Assembly (NCBI RefSeq): GCF_018141425.1
Contig: NZ_CP058561.1
Span: forward strand, 5,022,001-5,086,000
DNA: 64,000 nucleotides
Direction of reading: 5' to 3'
Origin: Vallitalea guaymasensis
Lineage (GTDB): Bacteria > Bacillota > Clostridia > Lachnospirales > Vallitaleaceae
Positions 43,187 to 51,516 of the stretch are shown in pieces; positions within the stretch are counted from its first letter, which is position 1, and each line of letters starts with the position of its first letter. Below the pieces are notes generated by a model. That model had not been told where the DNA came from, ran no database searches, and was given only the letters and a program-made list of their open reading frames with translations. The position numbers were made by a program, and so were the translations under genes.

Positions 43187-44867
43187 AAGAATGAAAGTTA
43201 GAATTTCCTTCATATTATGTTTGATAACTACACTTATATTACTTACAGAAGGAAGCGTTTTAGCAAAAAAAGAGGCAGAGTTTCGTCTTGATATCGACAG
43301 TCTTAATCTAGAGGAAGGGGTCAGTACTAATCTAGTTTTTTCAATAATAAATGCTAATGGATGTAAGGATCTGGCAATAGATGGATTAGATAATTTTGAT
43401 GTATTATCAACAAGTCAATCAACATCTACTAGAATTATAAATGGAGATACAACTAGTCAGATTGATGTTACTTATGTGTTGATGCCAAAGAAAGAAGGAG
43501 AATTCACTCTTCAAGGTAGTATCAACTATAAGGGGGATATACGTAAAACCAATTCATTGAAAGTAAATGTCAGCAAAAGGAATGATGATGTTCATAATGA
43601 GGAGGTCAAAGATATATTTTTAAAGACTTTAATCTCTGATGACGAAATTTATTTTGGGCAAAAGATTGGTTTGACTTATGAACTCTATTCACGTTATAGC
43701 ATTGAAAGCTATGGTTTTGCAGATCAAATAGGTTTTGATGACTTTATGGTTAATGAAGTTGCCAATGATGACCTAAAAGGTAACTATGTTTATGTTGATG
43801 GTAATAAATATGTTAAATACGAAGCTAAGAAGATGTATTTATCACCAATAAAGACAGGTAAGGTAACAATACCTTCATATAAATTTCAAGCTAATATTGC
43901 TACATCGAATTTTTTTGATTCATCTAAACCAGTATACTTAGGGACAACTGAAAAAGAGATAACTATTAAGCCTTTGCCAGAGGAAAATAAGCCTGATGAT
44001 TTTTCGGGGCTGGTTGGTGACTTGAAAATAGAAGCTGAGTTTAATAAAGACCAGTTAGAATATGGGGATTCACTGACTCTTAATGTTACAGCTTCTGGTA
44101 ATTGTAACTTAGAGATTCTAGATAAGATAATAAAAGATGGGGTACCCGGATTTTCAGTTTACGAAACAGTAAAAGGTATGGATGAAAGCATTGAAAATAA
44201 TCAATATAATGCTAAAAAGCAATTTGAAGTAATATTGGTTCCAGAAAAAAACGGAGATATCAAGATTGATCCTATCTACATATCCTACTTTGATACTGTA
44301 TCAGGAACTTATAAAAAAGCTGAGATACCTGGAAAGACTATTACCGTAACTGGTGAAGTCCCAGAAAATAATCAGTCCAATAATCAGTCCAATAATGGAG
44401 ATAAAACAGATAACAAAGAATATGCAACTTCTCAAAAGATTAAAATTAATCAGGTCAGTTACAATATGACTGATCAGGATTACGTTACACTGAAAATGAG
44501 CAAGAAAGGTTTGTTGATAGCTTTTATTATACTCATTATCTTAATACTATTAGCTGTATTCTTAATTGTTTTAAGGGCGTATGCTAAGAAACAAGACAAA
44601 GAGCTTAATAATCTGTATAAGCGATTAAAGAACAGTGATAATGAAAATGAAATCTACAATATTCTAAATGACATGATAAAGCACCATTATAATATAAGCT
44701 TAAAAGCTAATTCCAAAGACTTTATAAGAGGTAGTATTGAGGAGCATGAAGTTGCTGATATTGTAGTGGAAATCATTAATTATATGGAAAATAAGAAGGA
44801 TAGCGCTAATAGAGATAATAGATATCTAAAAGAGAAAATTAAGGAGATATATAATAAGATTAAATAA
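43176..44867 (+). CDS. BatD-like protein
   Basis: The ATG at 43176, behind AAGGAGGAG, gives 563 residues; the longer frame from 43158 would start inside batC. A signal peptide (about 5-30) precedes several immunoglobulin-like beta domains (FRLDIDSLNLEEGVSTNLVF, LQGSINYKG, ITIKPLPEENKPDDFSGLVG, all BatD marks). A membrane helix (about 448-468) is followed by a cytoplasmic helical tail. A duplicated NNQSNNQSN linker lies before the helix. It is the last gene of the MoxR operon; the promoter of the next unit starts only 7 nt after its stop. Confidence 0.88.
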   Translation: MTGKRMKVRISFILCLITTLILLTEGSVLAKKEAEFRLDIDSLNLEEGVSTNLVFSIINANGCKDLAIDGLDNFDVLSTSQSTSTRIINGDTTSQIDVTYVLMPKKEGEFTLQGSINYKGDIRKTNSLKVNVSKRNDDVHNEEVKDIFLKTLISDDEIYFGQKIGLTYELYSRYSIESYGFADQIGFDDFMVNEVANDDLKGNYVYVDGNKYVKYEAKKMYLSPIKTGKVTIPSYKFQANIATSNFFDSSKPVYLGTTEKEITIKPLPEENKPDDFSGLVGDLKIEAEFNKDQLEYGDSLTLNVTASGNCNLEILDKIIKDGVPGFSVYETVKGMDESIENNQYNAKKQFEVILVPEKNGDIKIDPIYISYFDTVSGTYKKAEIPGKTITVTGEVPENNQSNNQSNNGDKTDNKEYATSQKIKINQVSYNMTDQDYVTLKMSKKGLLIAFIILIILILLAVFLIVLRAYAKKQDKELNNLYKRLKNSDNENEIYNILNDMIKHHYNISLKANSKDFIRGSIEEHEVADIVVEIINYMENKKDSANRDNRYLKEKIKEIYNKIK

Positions 44868-44874
44868 TAATATC

Positions 44875-44903
44875 TTGCAAATTTCTCATTAATTGATTAA
44901 TAT
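44875..44903 (+). promoter_or_regulatory. promoter of leader unit 1
   Basis: TTGCAA (44875-44880) and TAATAT (44898-44903) with a 17-nt spacer, about 40 bp ahead of the first leader peptide. It would start transcription near 44910. Confidence 0.5.
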
Positions 44904-44930
44904 GTTATTGAGGGAATACAATTTATTCAC

Positions 44931-45050
44931 GGGAGGTTTATATATGAGAAGATATGTTATAAATGCGTAGCAGAGGCTATTGCATTGGAAAATTATAGAT
45001 AATAGCCTTTGCATAATCCTAAAAAATAATCTATTAGGAGGAGCAAAATG
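44931..45050 (+). promoter_or_regulatory. translational attenuator-like leader, copy 1
   Basis: Order of parts: ribosome binding site GGGAGG, 8-codon leader ORF, then a 12-bp hairpin (44970-44981 with 45001-45012; GCAGAGGCTATT/AATAGCCTTTGC). An anti-SD TCCTA follows (45017-45021), then the gene's SD TAGGA (45035-45039), GCAAA (45043-45047) and ATG. The right arm of the hairpin can instead pair with the gene start: ATAGC with GCTAT (codons 2-3), TTTGC with GCAAA, and TCCTA with TAGGA. That would bury SD and start codon. The leader stop codon sits at the foot of the hairpin, so a ribosome there would block the left arm and favour the closed form. The same plan recurs at 45441-45564. Confidence 0.75.
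44944..44970 (+). CDS. leader peptide MRRYVINA
   Basis: An 8-codon ORF with a strong GGGAGG site 7 nt upstream. Its stop TAG shares its last base with the attenuator hairpin. The second copy encodes MRKLIINA, so the pattern MR(R/K)-x-(V/I)-I-N-A-stop is kept although codons differ (GCG TAG against GCT TAG). Retained peptide sequence points to a function in translation, such as ribosome stalling, rather than chance. Confidence 0.7.
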   Translation: MRRYVINA

Positions 45051-45326
45051 AGCTATATTAAGGCGGCGGAATTATTACCAAAGGATTTGGTAGAATTAAT
45101 TCAGAATTATATTGATGGTGAATATATTTATATACCCAAGAAGGAAAAAAATAAAAAAGCTTGGGGAGCAAATACAACGACTAAAGCTGATCTAGCTGAT
45201 AGGAATATGAGTATATACGAGAAATATAGTAACGGTCATTCAGTCAAGGAACTTGCAGATGAATTTTATTTATCACAAAAAAGTATTCAAAGAATTATTT
45301 TAAATATAAAAAAGAAATATTGTTAG
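45048..45326 (+). CDS. CD3324-type small HTH protein
   Basis: A 92-residue soluble protein that starts MSYIKAAELLPKDLVELIQNYIDGEYIYIPKKE. It ends with a helix-turn-helix-like segment (HSVKELADEFYLSQKSIQRIILNIKKK). This matches the small conserved protein family called CD3324 in clostridia, of unknown function, possibly DNA-binding through the C-terminal HTH. It is preceded by the leader-peptide attenuator and has its own terminator, so it is a one-gene regulated unit. The first codons (ATG AGC TAT) are identical to those of the DUF1062 gene and form part of the predicted RNA switch. Confidence 0.8.
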   Translation: MSYIKAAELLPKDLVELIQNYIDGEYIYIPKKEKNKKAWGANTTTKADLADRNMSIYEKYSNGHSVKELADEFYLSQKSIQRIILNIKKKYC

Positions 45327-45330
45327 ATAC

Positions 45331-45370
45331 ATAAGCCTGTTTCAGTATATTGATTCAGGCTTATTTTTAT
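45331..45370 (+). terminator. terminator between the two leader units
   Basis: ATAAGCCTG pairs with CAGGCTTAT around a 16-nt loop, then TTTTTAT. It shows that the two leader-controlled genes are separate transcripts. Confidence 0.88.
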
Positions 45371-45440
45371 TTCTGAAAAGAAAATAAGGTAGTAGTTTTA
45401 TATAAACATTAGTATAATATCCAAGTGACATATTGATTAA

Positions 45441-45564
45441 AAGGAGGATTTTTTTATGAGAAAACTTATTATTAATGCTTAGCAAAGGCTATGCATGATA
45501 AATCAAATATTGTGAAATAGCCTTTGCGTAATCCTAGAGATAAATATATAGGAGGAGCAAAATG
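45441..45564 (+). promoter_or_regulatory. translational attenuator-like leader, copy 2
   Basis: Same plan as copy 1: AAGGAGG, 8-codon ORF, and a perfect 11-bp hairpin (GCAAAGGCTAT at 45482-45492 with ATAGCCTTTGC at 45517-45527). Then come TCCTA (45532-45536), SD TAGGA (45549-45553), GCAAA (45557-45561) and ATG. The loop and spacer sequences differ from copy 1, while both arms, the anti-SD, the SD and the gene start are kept, the pattern expected of a selected RNA structure. A TATAAT at 45413-45418 is a likely -10 for this unit, without a good -35. Confidence 0.75.
45456..45482 (+). CDS. leader peptide MRKLIINA
   Basis: An 8-codon ORF 8 nt behind AAGGAGG, ending in TAG at the foot of the hairpin. 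Counterpart of MRRYVINA at 44944-44970. Confidence 0.7.
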   Translation: MRKLIINA

Positions 45565-46146
45565 AGCTATTTAAAAAACATAAAGTGGGAAATAGTTCCT
45601 TTAACAATCCCAGCTGTAATAAGGAACTGTCCAAAATGCGGTAATAATGCTGTTTATAGAAGTAGTGGAAAATTTCGAGTAAATGCCAATAAGAATAAGC
45701 TGGATATATGGCTTATATATCAATGTGAGAAATGTAAATCTACCTGGAATATGGGGATATATGAAAGAATAACACCTGCTGATATAGATCCACAGCAATA
45801 TGAATTATTTTTAAGTAATGATATTGAGCTTGCAAAAGAATATGGATTTGATATTGCTATCCATAATAAAAATAAGGTCAAGCTTGATTTTAAGAATGTT
45901 GAATATGAAATTATTGGTGAAGATATAGATTTAATCAAAAATGATTTTACGGAGGAAAATAAAATCATTCTTGATATTATATGTAAATATCCACTTGATT
46001 TGAGGGTGGATAGAGTTTTAAGTAAGAAGCTAGGTATTTCAAGGGAAAAGGTAAAAAAATTATATAAGGATTCAGTTGTTATTGGTGAAAATAATAAAAA
46101 TTTGATGAAACAAAAGATTAAAGATAGAATTATGTTATTAATATAA
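45562..46146 (+). CDS. DUF1062 family protein
   Basis: A 194-residue cytoplasmic protein. The first 75 residues carry two CxxC pairs that make a zinc-ribbon-like unit (IRNCPKCGNNAVYRSSGKFRVNANK, then LIYQCEKCKSTWNMGIYERI). The remainder is helical and ends with a possible HTH (VLSKKLGISREKVKKLY). This matches DUF1062 (COG4332), a family without known function. The zinc ribbon and charged tail would suit RNA or ribosome contact, but that is conjecture. Shared regulation with the CD3324-type gene by a ribosome-sensing leader makes a role in translation stress plausible. Confidence 0.85.
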   Translation: MSYLKNIKWEIVPLTIPAVIRNCPKCGNNAVYRSSGKFRVNANKNKLDIWLIYQCEKCKSTWNMGIYERITPADIDPQQYELFLSNDIELAKEYGFDIAIHNKNKVKLDFKNVEYEIIGEDIDLIKNDFTEENKIILDIICKYPLDLRVDRVLSKKLGISREKVKKLYKDSVVIGENNKNLMKQKIKDRIMLLI

Positions 46147-46266
46147 ACCCATGATATATAATAAGTTCTGTTTATTTGTAAAGAAGTTGTAAATTAACAG
46201 CTTTTCTATTGACCTTCATTTATTTGTGATATAAAATAAGACACATATTTACAGGGAGGTTATATC

Positions 46267-46923
46267 TTGAAAAGGAACATACTAATTGTTGAAGACGAGG
46301 CAGCAATATCCAATCTAATTAAACTTAATTTACAATCAGCAGGGTATTATACGGAACAAGCCTATGATGGTGAAACAGCTCTTGCACTTATTTTAGAAAA
46401 TACTTATGATTTAATTTTATTAGATGTGATGTTGCCTAAGATAGATGGTTTTACATTAATGCAAAAGATTGAACATTTAGATATTCCAGTAATATTTTTG
46501 ACTGCCAAATCAGACGTTATTAATAGAGTAGAGGGACTGAAATTGGGGGCTGAAGATTATATAGTTAAACCTTTTGAAGCTATAGAGTTATTAGCAAGAA
46601 TAGAAACTATTCTTAGACGTTTTAATAAAGTAAATAATATCTTAAGATTCAAGGATATTGAAATAAATGTATCAGAACATATTGTACGTAAGAATAATGA
46701 AATAATTGATTTGACCCTAAAAGAATATGAACTCATATGTATACTTGTGAAAAACAAAAATATTGCGCTTTCACGAGAAAAACTTATAGAATTAGTTTGG
46801 AATTTTGATTATTTAGGTGGAACAAGAACTGTAGACATGCATATTGGCACACTTCGTCGAAAACTGGACTTACAGGAAAACATTAAGACTGTTTATAAAA
46901 TCGGGTATCGCTTGGAGGAATAA
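46267..46923 (+). CDS. OmpR/PhoB family response regulator
   Basis: A 218-residue regulator starting at TTG behind GGGAGG. The receiver domain has VEDE, the phospho-Asp in LILLDVMLP (residue about 52), and FLTAKSD with the signalling Thr/Lys. Residues 125-218 are the winged-helix effector with EYELICILVKNKNIALSREKLIELVW and GTRTVDMHIGTLRRKL. It is co-transcribed with the kinase that starts 2 nt later. A TTGACC/TATAAA pair near 46209-46235 (short spacer) may be the promoter. Confidence 0.95.
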   Translation: MKRNILIVEDEAAISNLIKLNLQSAGYYTEQAYDGETALALILENTYDLILLDVMLPKIDGFTLMQKIEHLDIPVIFLTAKSDVINRVEGLKLGAEDYIVKPFEAIELLARIETILRRFNKVNNILRFKDIEINVSEHIVRKNNEIIDLTLKEYELICILVKNKNIALSREKLIELVWNFDYLGGTRTVDMHIGTLRRKLDLQENIKTVYKIGYRLEE

Positions 46924-46925
46924 CA

Positions 46926-48368
46926 TTGAAGATTTGGTTTAAACTGTATCTATTCTCTATAATCTTATTTTCTTTAATCTTTTGGATTACAGTATTTGTT
47001 ATTATTGAAACATTTCATAATAATACACTCACACAACAAGTAACCAACAGTCTTAATGAACATCAAAATATATATAATGGTATAAATATGGATATACCAG
47101 CCTATGAAAAACTACAAAGATATTCTAGAGATACTCTGTCCAGTACTCAAACCCTAGTATCCTCATTTAATGTATATGCTAGTAATTATAATTCTGATAA
47201 TTTTTATCTGGAACTCTATAACGATAAACAAGAAGTTATTTTCAGTAATACAAATTTCATTGATAATATATCTAGAGAAGATCTTAATAATCTAAAACCT
47301 AATACCCGTCAATATATAATTAAGGATATTGGGGATAGAAGTTATATCTTCATATCCAGTATTCTAAAATTCAGTGATGACAACTATTATTTTTCATATA
47401 TCTATGATTTGACTAATATTTATGATGAGCGTAGTGAACAATATAATTTTACGTTAAAACTATATTTATGCTTTTTGGTTGTATTCATGTTTTTAATGTT
47501 TATTATTAGTAATTTCTTGACTAAGCCTTTATCCAAGTTGACGCAAGCTACAATAAAGATTACCAAAGGTAAATATTCCGAAAGAGTGTCAGTCCGTTCT
47601 GGGGATGAGATAGGTATATTGGCTGATAATTTTAATCATATGGCAGATGAGATATCCACTAAAATTGACAAGCTGCAAGAACAGAATAATGAAAAACAGC
47701 GTTTCATTGAAAATTTGACACATGAACTTAGAACTCCACTTACATCTATAATAGGTTATGCAGATTATTTGCAGCGTTCAAAATATGACGAGAAGGTATT
47801 CTATGAGGGATTAGAATATATTCATAAGGAAGGGCAGAGATTGCAGCAATTATCTTTTAAACTTATGGATCTATTACTGATAAAAAAAGATTCATTTGAA
47901 TTTCAAAAATATGGAATCAAAGATATTTGTAGTCAATCCATTGGAACTCTAAGACCAAAGATCTTAGAAAAATCAATTGATATAGAATTAATAGGCGATG
48001 ATTTCGAGTGTTATATGGAGCAGGATTTGATGCAAGTATTCTTTATTAATTTTATAGAGAATGCAATACGTGCATCATATGAAGATTCAAGGATAATCAT
48101 ATCAATTGATAGTAATAATCAACAAGTTACCATAACAGATTATGGTATTGGAATGGACCAAGAAAATATTGATAAGATTTTTGAACCCTTCTACATGATT
48201 GATAAATCAAGAACCCGTTCGGAGAATGGAGCTGGATTAGGACTTGCATTATGTACTAAGATTGCTGAATTTCATCATATCAAAATAGATGTAGTGAGTG
48301 AGTTGAACAAAGGAACTTCTATAGTGTTGACATTCAATAATAATCAAGGAGGTAACCAGGATGCATAA
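46926..48368 (+). CDS. sensor histidine kinase (HAMP-HisKA-HATPase)
   Basis: A 480-residue membrane kinase starting at TTG behind GGAGG. Helices at about 7-28 and 177-197 bracket an extracellular sensor of about 150 residues. HAMP (LTKPLSKLTQATIKITKGKYSERV) is followed by the H box FIENLTHELRTPLTSIIGY, N box FINFIENAIRAS, and the G boxes TDYGIGMDQENIDKIFEPFY and GAGLGLAL. All catalytic motifs are intact. Partner of the preceding regulator; the signal is unknown. The lipoprotein gene that overlaps its end by 8 nt may be part of signal perception. Confidence 0.95.
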   Translation: MKIWFKLYLFSIILFSLIFWITVFVIIETFHNNTLTQQVTNSLNEHQNIYNGINMDIPAYEKLQRYSRDTLSSTQTLVSSFNVYASNYNSDNFYLELYNDKQEVIFSNTNFIDNISREDLNNLKPNTRQYIIKDIGDRSYIFISSILKFSDDNYYFSYIYDLTNIYDERSEQYNFTLKLYLCFLVVFMFLMFIISNFLTKPLSKLTQATIKITKGKYSERVSVRSGDEIGILADNFNHMADEISTKIDKLQEQNNEKQRFIENLTHELRTPLTSIIGYADYLQRSKYDEKVFYEGLEYIHKEGQRLQQLSFKLMDLLLIKKDSFEFQKYGIKDICSQSIGTLRPKILEKSIDIELIGDDFECYMEQDLMQVFFINFIENAIRASYEDSRIIISIDSNNQQVTITDYGIGMDQENIDKIFEPFYMIDKSRTRSENGAGLGLALCTKIAEFHHIKIDVVSELNKGTSIVLTFNNNQGGNQDA

Positions 48369-49035
48369 AAAATTAATACTCCTTATAATATTATTGATAG
48401 CAAATTTACTCCTTAGTTCTTGTAGAATTAGTACTAAGATCAAAAAAGATACTCTATATGAAGAAGAATATGATCTATCTAGCCTTCAGTTGGATACAGA
48501 GGAAAAAAGTGATAAAATGACAAAAGATGAAGCACTTGTATATGCTTTGGAATTCTTAGAAAATAACTTGGATAGAAAACTTTATCTGAATGAATTAAAG
48601 ATAGAATGTATGTACGAAGATAAGGATATATTAAAAGATTACAAGAATATCAGTGAGGAAAATCTTATAAACCTAGAATTAGGATTATATTCTATAAAAT
48701 TCGAGTTACCGGAAGTAGATGAGAGATTTTCTTTTTTGATTAATGCAATGGATGGTAATATAAGTGATTATACTCATCATTCACAAACGTCTGAACCAAG
48801 TGATAAGGAAAATCTATCCGAAGAAGTTTTAAATGAGATAGCATTAGATTTTATTCAGAAAAATAATATCAATCAAATAGAAGAACCTGAAATAATTGAT
48901 ACCGTTAACAATTACATGTATGCTCTATTAATAGAAGATGTTAAAAATCCAGGAATAGTTACAATCATTTATCTTAATAAAAAAACTGGTGAGATAATTT
49001 CTTTTTACACTATTTATGATAAACATGATAAATAA
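48361..49035 (+). CDS. hypothetical lipoprotein linked to the two-component system
   Basis: A 224-residue protein with a lipoprotein signal (MHKKLILLIILLIANLLLSSC, modified Cys at residue 21). The mature part is acidic and soluble, without a family I recognise. The segment KDEALVYALEFLENNL and the later EEVLNEIALDFIQKN look like two related alpha-beta units of the PepSY-like kind, which is tentative. It overlaps the kinase gene by 8 nt with GGAGG at the right distance, so it belongs to the same operon and may sense or modulate at the membrane surface. Confidence 0.7.
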   Translation: MHKKLILLIILLIANLLLSSCRISTKIKKDTLYEEEYDLSSLQLDTEEKSDKMTKDEALVYALEFLENNLDRKLYLNELKIECMYEDKDILKDYKNISEENLINLELGLYSIKFELPEVDERFSFLINAMDGNISDYTHHSQTSEPSDKENLSEEVLNEIALDFIQKNNINQIEEPEIIDTVNNYMYALLIEDVKNPGIVTIIYLNKKTGEIISFYTIYDKHDK

Positions 49036-49125
49036 TCTTTCCATAATATTTCTTAATATGACATGAATGTTGTCATATTATATATGGTATTATTCTATAT
49101 ATTAATGTAAGAAAGAAGAGATAAT

Positions 49126-49749
49126 ATGAAATACGAATGGAGAAAGACAGAAAAAAATCTATATGTTCCTAAGGCTGAACCACAATTAGTAACTGTACCT
49201 GAACAAAAGTTCTTCATGATAAGTGGTAAAGGGAATCCTAATAGTGAAGAATTTGCTGAAAAAATCGGAGTTCTATATTCTATGGCATATGCAGTAAGGA
49301 TGATGCCTAAGAAAGGTTATACTCCCGAAGGGTATTTTGAGTATACTGTCTATCCCCTTGAAGGTGTATGGGATTTGACAGAGCAAGGTAAACTAAGTGA
49401 TAGCTTGGATAAAGATGAATTATTATATACCATCATGATTAGACAACCTGAATTTGTGACTAGGGAAGTAGTTGATATAGCATTGGAGAATGTCAAGAAG
49501 AAGAAACCACACCCTTTATTAGATGAAATAACTTTTGATACTATGGAAGACGGGTTATCTGTTCAGATGATGCATGTTGGGTCATATGATGATGAACCTG
49601 AAACTTTTAGACAAATGAAGGATTTTATTGAAGAAAATGATCTAGAGATAAAAACACTGAGACATAGAGAGATTTATCTTTCTGATGTAAGAAAGACTGA
49701 GAAATCAAAATTGAAGACGGTTTTGAGATATAGGGTGCAGAATAAATAG
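49126..49749 (+). CDS. GyrI-like small-molecule-binding domain protein
   Basis: A 207-residue protein starting MKYEWRKTEKNLYVPKAEPQLVTVPEQKFFMISGKGNPN, the standard N-terminus of the COG4832/GyrI-like family. Later blocks YTVYPLEGVWDLTE and MQMLHVG-like sequence (VQMMHVGSYDDEPETF) fit the SHV2-type fold that binds hydrophobic small molecules. It lacks an HTH domain, so it is a stand-alone binder rather than a regulator. It is monocistronic with its own terminator. Confidence 0.85.
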   Translation: MKYEWRKTEKNLYVPKAEPQLVTVPEQKFFMISGKGNPNSEEFAEKIGVLYSMAYAVRMMPKKGYTPEGYFEYTVYPLEGVWDLTEQGKLSDSLDKDELLYTIMIRQPEFVTREVVDIALENVKKKKPHPLLDEITFDTMEDGLSVQMMHVGSYDDEPETFRQMKDFIEENDLEIKTLRHREIYLSDVRKTEKSKLKTVLRYRVQNK

Positions 49750-49756
49750 GTATAAT

Positions 49757-49799
49757 AAAACCTCCTAATGGTGAAATAATCATCAGTAGGAGGTTTTCA
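49757..49799. terminator. bidirectional terminator between the GyrI-like gene and ychF
   Basis: AAAACCTCCTA pairs perfectly with TAGGAGGTTTT around a 19-nt loop. The A and T flanks allow use from either side. Confidence 0.9.
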
Positions 49800-49818
49800 T
49801 TTTGTATGATAATATTAT

Positions 49819-50916
49819 TTACACGTTGAATCTGAACAACATTACATCTCCGTCTTGTACAACATATTCCTTACCTTCAACTCCAACTAATCCTTTTTCT
49901 TTTGCAGCAGTATAATTACCACATGCGATAAGGTCTTCATACTTGACTACTTCTGCACGGATAAATCCTTTTTCAAAGTCGGTATGGATTTTACCAGCTG
50001 CACCAGGAGCTTTTGTACCTTTTGTAATAGTCCAAGCTCTTGTCTCTTTTTCTCCAGCAGTAAGGAAACTGATAAGACCAAGAAGACTGTAGCTTGCATT
50101 TATTAATTTTTCAAGACCTGCATCTTTTATGCCAAGGTCCTCTAGGAACATTGCTCTTTCATCATCGTCAAGTTCAGAAATCTCTTCTTCTATCTTAGCA
50201 CATATTACAAAAGCCTCAGAAGCTTCTTCCTTAGCGAATTCTTTTACTAATTGTACATAAGGATTACTAGCTCCATCATCTGGAAGATCATCTTCTGTAA
50301 CGTTAGTCCCATAGATAACAGGTTTATATGTAAGAAGATTAAGGGATTGGGCGAATTTGATATCTTCTTCAGAATTAAACTCCACGTTTCTTGCTGATTT
50401 ACCTTCTTCTAATTCCTCTTTTAATTTCTTTAAGACTTCTATTTCTTTTGCAAGGGATTTGTCTCCTTTTAGAGATTTAGTTGTCTTAGCTATCCTTCTA
50501 TCTAATATCTCAATATCAGAGAAGATCAATTCAAGATTGATGGTTTCAATATCTCTTATAGGGTCGATAGAACCGTCTACATGAACTACGTTAGTATCTT
50601 CAAAACATCTCACTACATGAACTATAGCATCTACCTCTCTTATATTGGATAAAAACTTATTACCAAGTCCTTCGCCTTTGCTTGCGCCTTTTACTAATCC
50701 GGCGATATCAACAAACTCTATAACTGCAGGTATAGTTTTTTTAGAATCATATAATTTAGTTAATTCATCAAGTCTTGGGTCTGGGACTGTAACGATACCT
50801 ATATTAGGGTCAATAGTACAGAATGGATAGTTAGCAGATTCTGCTCCAGCCTTAGTTAATGAATTGAATAACGTACTTTTACCAACGTTTGGTAATCCTA
50901 CAATTCCTAATTTCAT
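49819..50916 (-). CDS. ychF: redox-regulated ATPase/GTPase YchF
   Basis: A 365-residue Obg-related protein of the standard YchF length. G1 is GLPNVGKST (residues 6-14), G3 is DIAGLVKGAS (about 69-78), and G4 is the altered NxxE type (YGTNVTEDD), as in YchF proteins that prefer ATP. The C-terminal TGS domain includes FLTAGEKETRAWTI and IHTDFEKGFIRAEV. It binds ribosomes and acts in translation and oxidative stress control. AAGGAAG precedes the ATG. It is alone on the minus strand. Confidence 0.97.
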   Translation of the reverse strand: MKLGIVGLPNVGKSTLFNSLTKAGAESANYPFCTIDPNIGIVTVPDPRLDELTKLYDSKKTIPAVIEFVDIAGLVKGASKGEGLGNKFLSNIREVDAIVHVVRCFEDTNVVHVDGSIDPIRDIETINLELIFSDIEILDRRIAKTTKSLKGDKSLAKEIEVLKKLKEELEEGKSARNVEFNSEEDIKFAQSLNLLTYKPVIYGTNVTEDDLPDDGASNPYVQLVKEFAKEEASEAFVICAKIEEEISELDDDERAMFLEDLGIKDAGLEKLINASYSLLGLISFLTAGEKETRAWTITKGTKAPGAAGKIHTDFEKGFIRAEVVKYEDLIACGNYTAAKEKGLVGVEGKEYVVQDGDVMLFRFNV

Positions 50917-51028
50917 TGGTCGTCTTCCTTCCTAATTAATAATATTATTCTTTACTGCTGTTATTATAAATATTATCTAGCAGTATTGTCAACTATATAT
51001 ATTGAAATTAATCATCTATATATACAAA

Positions 51029-51053
51029 CAAAAACCTAGGTTATTAACCTAGG
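51029..51053 (-). terminator. terminator of the 57-residue membrane peptide gene
   Basis: Read leftwards, CCTAGGTT and AACCTAGG form a stem with a 3-nt loop, followed by TTTTTG. It serves the small gene ending at 51067. Confidence 0.85.
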
Positions 51054-51066
51054 AATTATATATAAG

Positions 51067-51240
51067 CTATTTTCTATTCATTGCAAGTCCAATTAACCAA
51101 CCTTGAATAAAACAAAAGATAGCGATAATAATGGAAGTTTTTTTGATATCAAATTCCATTATGCTTTTTTCCTGAGATTGCTGTTGTACTTGTTTTTCGC
51201 CTACTCTATGATGTGGTCTTCTATGATTAGGTCTATTCAT
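51067..51240 (-). CDS. 57-residue single-pass membrane protein
   Basis: An ATG at 51240 sits 6-7 nt behind AAAGGAGG and opens 57 codons. The N-terminal 30 residues are hydrophilic, His/Arg-rich and then Gln-rich (MNRPNHRRPHHRVG, VQQQSQEKS). Residues about 36-53 form one membrane helix (SIIIAIFCFIQGWLIGLAM), followed by a short basic end. The strong ribosome binding site and the terminator just after the stop make it a convincing real gene. No known family; the charge pattern predicts an N-terminus outside the membrane helix with basic residues at both ends. Confidence 0.75.
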   Translation of the reverse strand: MNRPNHRRPHHRVGEKQVQQQSQEKSIMEFDIKKTSIIIAIFCFIQGWLIGLAMNRK

Positions 51241-51452
51241 TATAGTTCCTCCTTTATTTCATCTAATATATGTTCTTATATTATAATTATATATTAGTAT
51301 AACACAATATGATAAAATTAATCAATAATATATATTTAACTGCTTTATTAAGTTAATATACTACAATAACACTGATATATAGTTAATGTCCAAGAGGTTT
51401 CTGTCTGTATATGTCGTATAAAAAATTGTTATGGTAAATGTGGACGAAAAGT

Positions 51453-51481
51453 TTGCATTTTCTAAGAATATACTATATTAT
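51453..51481 (+). promoter_or_regulatory. promoter of lgt
   Basis: TTGCAT (51453-51458) and TATTAT (51476-51481) with a 17-nt spacer, about 35 bp ahead of lgt. Confidence 0.6.
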
Positions 51482-51516
51482 ATTTGTAATATGATTTTTT
51501 ATGGAGGAATGAAAAA

